A stretch of 64,000 nt of DNA from CAYWKL01 sp964459095 (lineage in GTDB: Bacteria; Patescibacteriota; Microgenomatia; Daviesbacterales; UBA10151). The stretch spans positions 36,934-100,933 of the forward strand of contig CAYWKL010000001.1 of the NCBI GenBank assembly GCA_964459095.1, in the 5' to 3' direction. How positions within the stretch are numbered: the stretch's first letter is position 1; the number at the start of each line of letters is the position of its first letter. The notes beneath the pieces were generated by a model, which was given only the letters and a program-made list of their open reading frames with translations, ran no database searches and was not told where the DNA came from. Positions 17,761-26,901 of this stretch are shown in pieces. The position numbers were made by a program, and so were the translations under genes.

Positions 17761-19239
17761 TTATTTTACATATATGCTATATTCTTCTAAAGACGATTTT
17801 ATTTGTCTAAATCCTTGCTTATTTAAGGTTTCTTTATCTGCCGAACTAGCAAGTAAAACATCTCCGTCTAAAAGTTTCACTCCTGGCCTCCACATTTTTA
17901 AAGGTTTGCTAAAATAAGCTTTCTCAAAAAACTTTGCTGCGCTAGATTCCTTTTGATAATAATCCCAAAGAATAACTGGTTTAAGTTTATATTTTTTTGA
18001 ATATTTAGATAGCTCCTTAAAAGTTATATTTGATGTGCTAGAAAAATCTGTAACAACCTGTCTAGGATATTCGTTCCAATAATAGGAGACAAATTCAATG
18101 TAATTTATAAAAACTAAACATAAAATTAAGAAAAAAATTAACTTACTTTTTTTAAGTAAAAAAGATATTCCTTGAGTAGAGATTATTGCAAAAAAAGGCA
18201 TTAATGCCATTAATCTACTAGCTCTGTAAATTTGATCAGTCAGCCCGAAAAAAATAGGCGTTAGGAAAAAACAAGCCAAAGCAAAATAAAGAGGCATGCT
18301 TTTTTTGGCAACACCCTGGTAAATACCTGTTAGGAAAAAAGGTAAGGTAAAAAATAAAAACATCCCGTGTTTGCCTGTAGAATGATAAGCAGTAGCATCT
18401 CCTTTTAAGAATAAGAAACTTAGGTCAAAGGAAGATAAATATGGAAGAAAAAAATCCTGATAATTTGCTAGATGAACTGGCTGGTTATAGTTGAGTAGTG
18501 CCCCAGGATATTTGATTAAACCGACAGCTATGAATAAAAGTGTAGGTAAAAACCCAGCTAAAAAAAACCTAAGAGACTCCAGCTTTGATTTATTCTTTTT
18601 TGTTCTATCAAGTAGGATAGCTCCTATACCAACTAAAGCATATACAGGTACAATGAGTCTCATACCGTTATATGAAAATATACTTAAACCTAAAGAAATA
18701 CTCCCCAGGAGCAAATAAATATTGCGATTAAGTTTAAAATATTTAAACATCATTAAAATCCAAAAACATATAAAAGGCAAGGGAGCAATATTTTCACTAG
18801 CTAAATGGCTTTGTATCAAAAGCAAGGGTGACATTGAAAAAATTAACAAGCCTATTAAAGATTCTAAGTTAGCGAAAATCTGTTTTAAAATTAAAAAAAG
18901 TAAAGTAACACTAACTAAAGCTATAAAAACACTAACTAACCTTAAATTGAACAAAGATTTTCCAAGTATTTTGAAAACTATGATACTTGAATATATTGTG
19001 ATAGGCTGCTTCCATTCTTTTTTGTCTAAGGTTAGAATAAACAAAGGAATAATTCTTTTATTCTCATCACGTAAAGTCTCAGATATAAGAATACTGTTTA
19101 AACCAATAGCTGCTTCATCTCCATTTATTCCAGGAGGTATAGATTCAAGTTTGTACGAAAAAATAAAGAAAAAAATTAAGGATATTAAAAAAATAAATAA
19201 TATTTCTTTCTTTACGGCAATAATTCCCAAACTTTTCAC
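17761..19239 (-). CDS. GT39/PMT-like GT-C glycosyltransferase
   Basis: A 492-residue polytopic protein with INGDEAAIGLNSILI after the first span, then KKEWKQPITIYSS, and the middle-loop motif SYLSSFDLSFLFLKGDAT. The tail is short. The only reasonable start is a GTG at 19239, four bases after the upstream GT2 stop. It belongs to the same extended paralogue family as 5347-10126 and 25285-26901. The outer-face sugar transfer role is inferred from the superfamily. Confidence 0.83.
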   Translation of the reverse strand: MKSLGIIAVKKEILFIFLISLIFFFIFSYKLESIPPGINGDEAAIGLNSILISETLRDENKRIIPLFILTLDKKEWKQPITIYSSIIVFKILGKSLFNLRLVSVFIALVSVTLLFLILKQIFANLESLIGLLIFSMSPLLLIQSHLASENIAPLPFICFWILMMFKYFKLNRNIYLLLGSISLGLSIFSYNGMRLIVPVYALVGIGAILLDRTKKNKSKLESLRFFLAGFLPTLLFIAVGLIKYPGALLNYNQPVHLANYQDFFLPYLSSFDLSFLFLKGDATAYHSTGKHGMFLFFTLPFFLTGIYQGVAKKSMPLYFALACFFLTPIFFGLTDQIYRASRLMALMPFFAIISTQGISFLLKKSKLIFFLILCLVFINYIEFVSYYWNEYPRQVVTDFSSTSNITFKELSKYSKKYKLKPVILWDYYQKESSAAKFFEKAYFSKPLKMWRPGVKLLDGDVLLASSADKETLNKQGFRQIKSSLEEYSIYVK

Positions 19240-19242
19240 TTA

Positions 19243-20091
19243 CTATTTCTTTCCTAACTTTTGACTAATAAATATACTTAAGCGAATTAATAAGCCAATT
19301 AGAAACCCGTGGAAGATGTTTGCACTTTTTATCTGGTAATATTTCCTTCCTGTTTTCTCTAAGGGGGTAAGTTCAGATAAAAATCCACCATTACCGGTCT
19401 TTACTTCATCTTCACTACCTCCTAGTACATGAGATATTCTTGCTCCAGGAATATAGTAAACTTTAAGTCCTACTTTTTTTATACTCCTACAAAGATCTAG
19501 ATCCTCATAGTAGAGAAAATATTTCTCGTTAAACCCTCCTACTCTTTCAAAAGTATTTTTTTTAATCATCATACATGTCCCATATGCACTTTCCACCTCA
19601 ATATTGCCCCCTGTCTTTGGAGCATACTCTGAGTATAAATTTTCTTTGCCAAATACATATTCTCCTATTGCGCGATTTAATGTAGGAAGATTTCTAACCG
19701 AAGGTTGTATCTTCCCATTCATTGTAAAAATTGCAGGAACAACTATTCCTACCTTTTCATTCTTACTAATAAATTCATATAAGATTTCTAAGGTATTCTT
19801 ATATAGTTTTGTATCAGGATTCAAAAAAACTAAATAACTGTTTGAAGCTATATTTGCTCCTATATTATTTGCTACAGAGAATCCAGAATTTTCAGCGCAT
19901 TCGATTAATTTTATTTTCTTTTTTTCATTTAAAGCTTTAAACTCTAATATTTTCTGGCAAGTCCTATCACTTGAATTATTATCAACAATAATTAGTTCGG
20001 AATCCTCAGAGATGCTTTCAGCAGTAGATTTAAGATATTCATCTATAGTTTTTTCATTATTGTAAGTAACAGTTATTATTGACAGCTCCAT
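19243..20091 (-). CDS. GT2 family glycosyltransferase, rhamnosyltransferase-like
   Basis: A 282-residue GT-A enzyme: MELSIITVTYNNEKTIDEYL, LIIVDNNSSDRT, ENSGFSVANNIGA and FLNPDTKL, then ESAYGTCMMIKKNTFERVGG and FLYYEDLDLCRSIKKVG. This set is typical of the WcaE/RfbF-like GT2 subgroup, several of whose characterised members are rhamnosyltransferases, which would fit the dTDP-rhamnose genes in the window. A C-terminal hydrophobic helix (IFHGFLIGLLIRLSIFI) probably attaches it to the membrane. The ATG overlaps the upstream stop as TAATG. Confidence 0.85.
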   Translation of the reverse strand: MELSIITVTYNNEKTIDEYLKSTAESISEDSELIIVDNNSSDRTCQKILEFKALNEKKKIKLIECAENSGFSVANNIGANIASNSYLVFLNPDTKLYKNTLEILYEFISKNEKVGIVVPAIFTMNGKIQPSVRNLPTLNRAIGEYVFGKENLYSEYAPKTGGNIEVESAYGTCMMIKKNTFERVGGFNEKYFLYYEDLDLCRSIKKVGLKVYYIPGARISHVLGGSEDEVKTGNGGFLSELTPLEKTGRKYYQIKSANIFHGFLIGLLIRLSIFISQKLGKK

Positions 20092-21164
20092 TAGTTTTTT
20101 ATTAGATTTTTTATTTTCTTTTCAAAATGTTCTTCAGAAAATATTAAAGCCTTTTGTTTAGCATTTTTTCTCAATTTTCTAATTTTTTCCTCACTACCTT
20201 TTATTATGTTTAATGTATACTCCTTTAACTTCGAGAGGTCATTCCATAAAAAACCATTAATACCCTGATCAATTATTTCAGGTTGACCCCCTAAGTTTAT
20301 AACAACAGGAATGCATTCAGCAGACATAGCCTCCACAGTTGAAATTCCAAAATGTTCAAACTTTTTAGGATTATTTTCACCAAATCCTGTTGCGTGCCAA
20401 TAAATTGAGGATTTGCCATATAGCTTTACCAGATCCCCAAAACTTATATTTTCAAAAAACTCAACAGGGTAATTTTTTGCAAGGTTTTTAAGGTATTCAA
20501 AGTATTTTTCATTCCCTGAACTTAAACCTCCAGCTAAACAAAGCCTCCAATCTTTTAAGCCTTTGTCAACCATTTCTTTAAAAACTTTTATCAGGACATC
20601 ATGCTTTTTTGGTTTAGAAAGTGAAAAAAAACCTACAGATAGTATTTGTTTTTCTTTTTTCAAAGGGGCAAGTTTATCTACTTCAACAGGAGGATAGATT
20701 ACTTCACCCGCTAGATTTAGGTATTTTTCAATATTCTCTTTTGTAAATTGGGAATTATAAATTGCTTTTGTCCAAGATTTAAGCTTTATCTTTCCAAAAA
20801 GGCCACTAGTTTTAACTACATCAAGTGGTGACTGAAAATGTATGAAACTTTTTTTTGCTCCTGATAAAAAAATACTCCCATCAGATAGATAGAAGAAAAC
20901 ATCATATTTAGTTAAAAATAAATACCTACTTAGAGCGTTTGAACCAATTCCAAAAGGACCTTTTTTAAAATTAACTTTAGAAAGATTTAAGTCATGAAAG
21001 AGGTGTATTTTCTTTTTTATTAGATAAATTCCAAGAGAAAATAAATGTGCATCAAGAAGCACGTCTACACTATGCTCTTTAGATAAAACTTCTGCAATTG
21101 TTAAAACGTACCTTTCACCACCACCTGATGTATCCAAATAGGGTGTATAGATTGCAATTCTCAC
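20091..21164 (-). CDS. GT4 family glycosyltransferase, ALG11-like
   Basis: A 357-residue GT-B enzyme beginning VRIAIYTPYLDTSGGGERYV. The acceptor-side domain is followed by VGFFSLSKPKKHD and by YWHATGFGENNPKKFEHFG, then the E-x7-E motif with STVEAMSAECIPVV. The YWHATG...EHFG arrangement is characteristic of ALG11-type alpha-1,2-mannosyltransferases acting on lipid-linked glycans. I chose GTG at 21164; an in-frame TTG at 21212 would add a leader that overlaps the upstream gene and does not fit the family. Confidence 0.83.
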   Translation of the reverse strand: MRIAIYTPYLDTSGGGERYVLTIAEVLSKEHSVDVLLDAHLFSLGIYLIKKKIHLFHDLNLSKVNFKKGPFGIGSNALSRYLFLTKYDVFFYLSDGSIFLSGAKKSFIHFQSPLDVVKTSGLFGKIKLKSWTKAIYNSQFTKENIEKYLNLAGEVIYPPVEVDKLAPLKKEKQILSVGFFSLSKPKKHDVLIKVFKEMVDKGLKDWRLCLAGGLSSGNEKYFEYLKNLAKNYPVEFFENISFGDLVKLYGKSSIYWHATGFGENNPKKFEHFGISTVEAMSAECIPVVINLGGQPEIIDQGINGFLWNDLSKLKEYTLNIIKGSEEKIRKLRKNAKQKALIFSEEHFEKKIKNLIKN

Positions 21165-21193
21165 TCTATTAAGTATTATACTTAATTTAAAAA

Positions 21194-22681
21194 TTACTCT
21201 ACATATCCCCAAAGAGATTCAGTAAGATTTAAATCCTCAGCAGAGCAAAGCTCCTTAAGGTTTTGAAAATCCTTTTCTCTAGGCTTAACTACTCCAATTA
21301 TTCCTGAACGGAAATCTATTTTCTCATCAGATAAATAAAAAGGTAAAGATATATTATAGACTGGTACATCAAGGGATGGCTTTGTTAGTTTAAGACCATT
21401 CAGATAAAAAATATACCTGAAGCCAAATTGGTTCCCAATTGATGTTATATATGAAATTCCAACACAAGGAAAATTTCTTTTTTTACTATCCTTAAGAATA
21501 TATGAAGTAATTTCTTGTCTTTCCTTATATCCAAAATTTGCACTGTCTTTTATATTTACTAACAGATTTAAATTATTTACAAGTATTGCAAAAAACAATA
21601 TAAGAATTATACGTATTCCAATTTTTTTGAATTTAACAATATATGCTAGCGCAAATACTATTATTATAAGAAATAAAGTGTCAATATTTGTAAAATAATA
21701 TTCAGAAATCCCTTTACTTGAAAAACTAAAAAATAAAACCATTGATGCAAACCATGTAAAAATGATCAGAAAAATTCTTTTGCTTATAAATGCTTTGTAA
21801 GAAAGAAAGAATAAAATTAACAGGAGTGCTGTCGCAACTATTAAATTTGTTGGAAAGCTGCCTCGCTCTGGAAAAAATAATAAGCCATACGAGTTTGAAC
21901 TTACGTGAGATAAAACTTTAATAAATTTTTCGGTGAAGTTGGAGCTTTCCTGACTAAGAATAAAAGAATTAAAAATCGCTTTTAACTGAATAAAACCGTG
22001 CCTTGTTTCAAACAGTATTAATGGTACTACAGGAACTAAAAAAGCTATAAAAGTTTTAATTAGATCTTTTTTAGAAGGTAGCTTTCTGGCCAAAAATAAA
22101 GCAACAATAGCAGAGAGTAGAAGTGGTGCTTCAGCTAAACTGATATGCCAAATAAGTCCAGATAAAAACCCCAAAAGAGGTAAGAAATTTAAATTACCTT
22201 TGGCTATATTTACAACTGTATAAAAAAACCAGATCTCCCAGATAAACATAGTATTTGTTGGAACTACCCAGCGATCATGCAAAACTCGAGTAAGTAAAAC
22301 TGATTGCAAAAAAGCCGCCATTAAACCTACCCAAACATTAACAAGCTTCTTAAAGATATAAAAATAACTTAAGATTGTTAGAATAGAAAGAACCAACCCA
22401 AATAATATTGCACCTGTTGGAAGCATATTAGTTATCAAAAAAAATGGAACAAGTGAATAATAAAATAACGGGCCAATGAAGATACCTGTTTGGCTTGTTT
22501 CTTGCCCTATCAACCTTAAGTGTTTGTTTACTACAATGTCCTTTACTATCCAGGAATAGATATCCCCATCATGTGCATATTCAAATCTTTCGTATGCTTT
22601 GTAAGCTCTAAAAAAAACTGAAATACAGATTATTATCAATAAAAGAAGCAAAATCTTTTTCCTGAAAAAAAACTTTTTCAT
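21194..22681 (-). CDS. GT39-like GT-C glycosyltransferase, 'GP-YYY' subfamily
   Basis: A 495-residue polytopic protein whose first outside loop reads EYAHDGDIYSWIVKDI, then QTGIFIGPLFYYSLVPFF. The same layout (acidic motif, a short loop and a GP-[LF]-[YF]-YY element) is found at 42326-43822 and 59374-60867 but not in the 5347-19239 set, so it belongs to a second branch of the superfamily. Its ATG directly follows the upstream TAA. Specificity is unknown. Confidence 0.78.
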   Translation of the reverse strand: MKKFFFRKKILLLLLIIICISVFFRAYKAYERFEYAHDGDIYSWIVKDIVVNKHLRLIGQETSQTGIFIGPLFYYSLVPFFLITNMLPTGAILFGLVLSILTILSYFYIFKKLVNVWVGLMAAFLQSVLLTRVLHDRWVVPTNTMFIWEIWFFYTVVNIAKGNLNFLPLLGFLSGLIWHISLAEAPLLLSAIVALFLARKLPSKKDLIKTFIAFLVPVVPLILFETRHGFIQLKAIFNSFILSQESSNFTEKFIKVLSHVSSNSYGLLFFPERGSFPTNLIVATALLLILFFLSYKAFISKRIFLIIFTWFASMVLFFSFSSKGISEYYFTNIDTLFLIIIVFALAYIVKFKKIGIRIILILFFAILVNNLNLLVNIKDSANFGYKERQEITSYILKDSKKRNFPCVGISYITSIGNQFGFRYIFYLNGLKLTKPSLDVPVYNISLPFYLSDEKIDFRSGIIGVVKPREKDFQNLKELCSAEDLNLTESLWGYVE

Positions 22682-23491
22682 TTAAAGCTTAAAGGAGAAG
22701 TTGTTCCTCAGGAGTTCTTCATCTATTTCTTTATAAATTTGTTCTCTTGTTTTAGGTTGTTGAAACTCCCAAAGTCTTATATAAGTAATAATTAAGCTGA
22801 ATACTTGTAGTATTGAATCTATCACCCCAATAGTTCCTGAGAAAAAACCTTTTTTTATAATCCCTTGATTTATTGTTTCAGTAAGTAAAATTCTAAGCAG
22901 TCTCCACCCAACCATTTTTGGATGTCCTGATCTTAATCTTAAGTTTGCATCTATTTTTGAGTAGTCGAGACTTTTAAGAACTATTTGATCAATATTTCTG
23001 TGGGTTAAGTGTAGAAGGGATTTTTTTGTATATCCTAAGGATCCTTTAAATGTAGCATACTCATGTACACTCCCTACCCAACTTATAAAATCAGATTTTT
23101 TAATAAGTCTTATAACCCAGTCTGGCCAAAAGGGACCATATTTTTCTTCCTTACCAAAAATTATATTTTTTCTTGACAGTGCATATGCTGAGTGCTCTGA
23201 ATTAGAAACCAAAGTAAGTATTTCTTCCTTTAAATCCTTTAGCACTCTTTCATCAGCATCTACATATAAAATCCAGTCTCCTTTAGTTTTATCAAATGCA
23301 AAGGTTCGCAAACTTGAAAAATCTTCCATTTCTACAGAAAAAATTTTTTCTGTGTATTTTTTTGCAATATCTTTAGTTTTATCAGTTGAAGCGTTATCAA
23401 CAACAATTATCTCATCAGCCCATTTAACAGATTCTAGACATGTTGAGATTTTATCTTCTTCGTTTTTTGCTATGACTGCAACGCTTAACAT
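22682..23491 (-). CDS. GT2 family glycosyltransferase, WaaE/KdtX-like
   Basis: A 269-residue GT-A enzyme: MLSVAVIAKNEEDKISTCLE, ADEIIVVDNASTDKT and YVDADERVLKDLKEEI, followed by FGKEEKYGPFWPDWVIRLI and the conserved VHEYATFKG region. The FWPDW...RL...VHE order is the hallmark of WaaE-like enzymes. A hydrophobic segment near the C-terminus (SILQVFSLIITYIRLWEF) may dip into the membrane. It resembles the gene at 24357-25262 closely enough to suggest duplication. Confidence 0.87.
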   Translation of the reverse strand: MLSVAVIAKNEEDKISTCLESVKWADEIIVVDNASTDKTKDIAKKYTEKIFSVEMEDFSSLRTFAFDKTKGDWILYVDADERVLKDLKEEILTLVSNSEHSAYALSRKNIIFGKEEKYGPFWPDWVIRLIKKSDFISWVGSVHEYATFKGSLGYTKKSLLHLTHRNIDQIVLKSLDYSKIDANLRLRSGHPKMVGWRLLRILLTETINQGIIKKGFFSGTIGVIDSILQVFSLIITYIRLWEFQQPKTREQIYKEIDEELLRNNFSFKL

Positions 23492-23511
23492 TATTAAAAT
23501 TTATCATATCA

Positions 23512-24357
23512 TTACAAACTCCCTTTTCCAAACTTACATAAAAGAAAATCTATAAAAGCTTTGCGTTTTGCAGAATTCCTTAAATTCCTTAGTGCCTCCC
23601 TAATTAATGCTAATCTTGTTCGAAATGGTAAAAACTTTGAAGCAAGAAGTAATCTATTTCTTGTAATATAGTAGTCCTGTAAGGAGGAACCAAGACCTGT
23701 TGATTTTGCGTTATCATGAAAAATAAGTGCCTGGGGAACATACATTATTTTAAAACCTGCTTTTTTAGCCCGCAAACAAAAATCCGTGTCTTCATAATAT
23801 AAAAAGTATCTCACATCAAATATACCAATTTTTTCAAACACTTTCGCCCTTACAAATATTGCTGCGCCGGTTGCAAAGTCCACTTCTAAATCCTTATCAA
23901 ATTGACCTTCATCTTTTTGATCTACTCCGATATGAGACCCTAATACATTCTCAGAATCAAATTCTCCACCCGCATACCAAATTATTTTAGAGTTTGCAAA
24001 ATAAATTTTGGGGCTTGAGATGTCTGAGGAGTGCTCCTTAGACTTCTCAAGAAGTACCCGAATAGTATTTTTTTCAATATAGGTGTCTGGGTTTAAAATA
24101 AAAACATACTCATTTTTTTCTTCTAGTGCTTTTTTTATACCAACATTATTTCCACCACTGTAACCTAGATTTTCACCTGTTTGCATAAATGTAAGATTAT
24201 TCTTTTTTGGAAGTCCTTCCTCCAGGCCATCCCCTGAGTTATTATCCAATACAATGATTTGTAAATCCTTATAAGAAGAATTTAAGACTGACCTTACACA
24301 CTTTAAGGTTAAGTCCTTAACTTTGTAATTCAAAATTACAACAGCGATTTTTTCCAT
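23512..24357 (-). CDS. GT2 family glycosyltransferase, rhamnosyltransferase-like
   Basis: A 281-residue GT-A enzyme: KIAVVILNYKVKDLTLKCV, IVLDNNSGDGLEE, ENLGYSGGNNVGIKKAL and FILNPDTYIEKN, then DFATGAAIFVRAKVFEKIG and FLYYEDTDFCLRAKKAG. It belongs to the same rhamnosyltransferase-like subgroup as 19243-20091. The ATG overlaps the stop of the upstream WaaE-like gene by one base (TGATG), implying coupled translation. Donor and acceptor are not known. Confidence 0.86.
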   Translation of the reverse strand: MEKIAVVILNYKVKDLTLKCVRSVLNSSYKDLQIIVLDNNSGDGLEEGLPKKNNLTFMQTGENLGYSGGNNVGIKKALEEKNEYVFILNPDTYIEKNTIRVLLEKSKEHSSDISSPKIYFANSKIIWYAGGEFDSENVLGSHIGVDQKDEGQFDKDLEVDFATGAAIFVRAKVFEKIGIFDVRYFLYYEDTDFCLRAKKAGFKIMYVPQALIFHDNAKSTGLGSSLQDYYITRNRLLLASKFLPFRTRLALIREALRNLRNSAKRKAFIDFLLCKFGKGSL

Positions 24358-25262
24358 CAGTTTGAAATTTTATTTTTGGCTTTTTGTACAAGCCTTTTGA
24401 GGAGATTTTTTGGAAGATTGCCATATTTAAACCAATAATCAATTTCCTTTTGCGCTTGCCTTTTTTCTAAATCCAAATCAGCTAGCGAAATCTCTTTCTC
24501 CTGGAACTTTTCATATTCCCACATTCTTAAATATAGAACAAAAAAAGAAAAAGCCTGAAGTACGCTTAAGGCTAGACCATGCAGCCCATCTTTGAAACCT
24601 TTATTTGCAAAAAAACGCCCTAAAAACTCAGAAGTGGGTTTTTTTATTAGATCTTTCCAGTCAAATTTATATCCTTCTTTTCTAAGCTCTTTTGCTTGGA
24701 TTTCACTGTAACGGATCATTCTTTGTAAGTACTGGCTAATTGAATTGTAGTGATAGTGGATTATTGCCCATCTTTCCTCTGGTGGTACTTTTACACCCTG
24801 GCCTTCTACTTTTGGTTTACTATGTATTTTGTTCCCCCAAAAACTTCTGCCTTTTCTAAAAAAACGTATTTGATAGTCTGGCCACCACAAAGAAGCCTTC
24901 ATCCATTTTCCGAAAATAATGTTTTTTCTTGGTATCTCCAGGTAGTTTGATACTGTGTGTTTGTTTACAAAATCCTTTATATAATCTGCTAAGGAAGAAG
25001 GTATTTCCTCGTCTGCATCAACTATTAAAACCCACTCGTGAGATGCTTTTGAAATCACAAAATTTCTTGCTGGCTCAACATATCCTATTCTCTTGTGAAA
25101 AATAACTATCGCTCCTAATTTTTTTGCAATTACTGGGGTATCATCATCAGAGTGCATATCACAAACTACAATCTCATCTACCCAGCTTAGTGAGTTAATC
25201 ACCCTCTCGATAGTTTTTTCTTCATTAAAAGTATTTATTACAGCAGTAATTTTTCCATTCAT
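24357..25262 (-). CDS. GT2 family glycosyltransferase, WaaE/KdtX-like
   Basis: A 301-residue GT-A enzyme with AVINTFNEEKTIERVINSL, VDEIVVCDMHSDDDT and LIVDADEEIPSSLADYI, then FGKWMKASLWWPDYQIRFF and a WGNKIHSKP segment in the position of the WaaE VHE motif. A hydrophobic stretch (LSVLQAFSFFVLYLRMWEY) near the C-terminus parallels that in 22682-23491. The gene starts at ATG 25262, 22 bases after the upstream GT39 stop. Confidence 0.86.
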   Translation of the reverse strand: MNGKITAVINTFNEEKTIERVINSLSWVDEIVVCDMHSDDDTPVIAKKLGAIVIFHKRIGYVEPARNFVISKASHEWVLIVDADEEIPSSLADYIKDFVNKHTVSNYLEIPRKNIIFGKWMKASLWWPDYQIRFFRKGRSFWGNKIHSKPKVEGQGVKVPPEERWAIIHYHYNSISQYLQRMIRYSEIQAKELRKEGYKFDWKDLIKKPTSEFLGRFFANKGFKDGLHGLALSVLQAFSFFVLYLRMWEYEKFQEKEISLADLDLEKRQAQKEIDYWFKYGNLPKNLLKRLVQKAKNKISN

Positions 25263-25284
25263 GATATTTCTACTATACTAAAAT

Positions 25285-26901
25285 TTAGTTCATCTTGAAA
25301 ATTAATTTCTCTTCACCTAGTGGATTTGATATCGCTTGATATCCCTCTAATTTATCTTTATCAGTATTTGAAGTAATAAAAAGTGACTTTCCTTCTAGAT
25401 TTTTGGCAAAATCTTCAAAATCTTGGGCAGGTAAATTACCTATATAAACATTATCAAATTTTTTAAATTCTTTATTTAACAATTTGTTTCTTTTTTTATT
25501 TTGGGAAATAATTTTTTCAGGTTTTTGATCTGCAAAAAGAGGGTAAGCATATTCAATATTATCTATCTTGTCAGATAGTATTACAAAATCAAACTTTTTT
25601 TTATTAATGTTTGCAAATTCTGAAGCTTTCTTTGCAGAATATGACCAAAAGTCGCCGTATAGATTTGGTGACAAAAAGAAAAGTTTTTCTATAAAGAAAA
25701 TAAGTTGCATTCCAATAAGAAAAATCAAGCAAAAACCAATTACTTTTCCCCATTTTAAAGAAAATAGATAAATAAATCCTGAACCTGAAGCTAAAATTAG
25801 CGGCGGGAGCATAAAAGAACTTCTTAAGAAATGAGTTACACCCAAAAAAGCGGTTGGCACAGGTGAAATTAGAATCCAGAAAAAATTTAAGAAAAATATT
25901 TTTTTACTCTTTTTGAATAAAAAGATTAAACCAAAAAAAAGAGCAATAATTTGGGAAAAATATATTGCTCCAAAATTTGCCATATTATGACGAGGGTTTC
26001 CATCACCGCTAAAAATAAGAAATTGTGGCGAAAAATTTTCAAAATATGATTTTAAAAATAGCACAAAATATTCATTAGCTTTGTTGTGAAAAATTGATGA
26101 AATTTCTCTTGGTAATGAGCTCAACGATCTTTCTTCATTGATTTTTTGAATTACAAATGTATTTTTTTCTGGATCCGAAAAAATGTTTAACTTTGAAAAT
26201 CTTTCCTCAGATCCCAGATAAATAGTTTGATAAAAAGAGGCAAAAGCAAAAGACCCTAATATCAACACAGCAAAAATTACCTGCAACTTAACTTTTAAAA
26301 GATTTGAAATCTTATTTGTAAAAAGAACCAATGTAGGGATGAATAAAAAAAGAGTTAATTTATAAGTTGGATAAGTATGAATAGCAAATCCAAAAAGAAG
26401 GGCAGAGAGTGGATAATACCAACCATTTTCTTTTCCTTTAAGGTACAGGAAAACTCCAAGTACTGATAAAAATAAGGCAAAGTGAGCTTCAAATCCTGCT
26501 CTACTTAAAGATATGTCCCAGGTTGAAATAGCCATTAGGGAGGCTGCAAAAAGACCGGCTTTTTCAGAAATCAACTTTTTGCCAATTAAAAAAATTAGAA
26601 GTACTAAAAGGACCCCAGACAATGCTGACAGGCTTCGTACACCTAAGGTACTATCTTGAAAAAAAGCAACAAAAGGGATTGATGCATAGACATATACTGG
26701 GGGTCTACCACCTCCCATTGAAAAAAATAGTGGAAAACTTTGGCCTGTTTGATCTTTTCCTGTTTGGTAAAGAGATTTTGCATCCAATACTATAGTCAAC
26801 TCATCTCCATAAAGTGCGGGTGGATTGTTGGAAAGATCAATAAATCTTAAAAAAAAGCTAAAAAGTAAAATTAAAGCAAGCAGTATTGTTGTTTTTTTCA
26901 T
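25285..26901 (-). CDS. GT39/PMT-like GT-C glycosyltransferase
   Basis: A 538-residue membrane enzyme: ALYGDELTIVLDAKSL with DQTGQSFPLFF and PPVYVYASIP in the first loop, and SYFENFSPQFLIFSGDGNPR in the middle loop, clearly the same family as the 5347-19239 paralogues although separated from them by six genes. About 11 spans precede a ~110-residue outside tail. The ATG overlaps the upstream gene as ATGA. Confidence 0.85.
   Translation of the reverse strand: MKKTTILLALILLFSFFLRFIDLSNNPPALYGDELTIVLDAKSLYQTGKDQTGQSFPLFFSMGGGRPPVYVYASIPFVAFFQDSTLGVRSLSALSGVLLVLLIFLIGKKLISEKAGLFAASLMAISTWDISLSRAGFEAHFALFLSVLGVFLYLKGKENGWYYPLSALLFGFAIHTYPTYKLTLFLFIPTLVLFTNKISNLLKVKLQVIFAVLILGSFAFASFYQTIYLGSEERFSKLNIFSDPEKNTFVIQKINEERSLSSLPREISSIFHNKANEYFVLFLKSYFENFSPQFLIFSGDGNPRHNMANFGAIYFSQIIALFFGLIFLFKKSKKIFFLNFFWILISPVPTAFLGVTHFLRSSFMLPPLILASGSGFIYLFSLKWGKVIGFCLIFLIGMQLIFFIEKLFFLSPNLYGDFWSYSAKKASEFANINKKKFDFVILSDKIDNIEYAYPLFADQKPEKIISQNKKRNKLLNKEFKKFDNVYIGNLPAQDFEDFAKNLEGKSLFITSNTDKDKLEGYQAISNPLGEEKLIFKMN

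Noticed and set aside
18722..19264. 180-codon plus-strand open frame
   Set aside because: It lies antisense within the GT39-like gene at 17761-19239; its Lys/Ile-rich product is what AT-rich antisense sequence gives and shows no domain.
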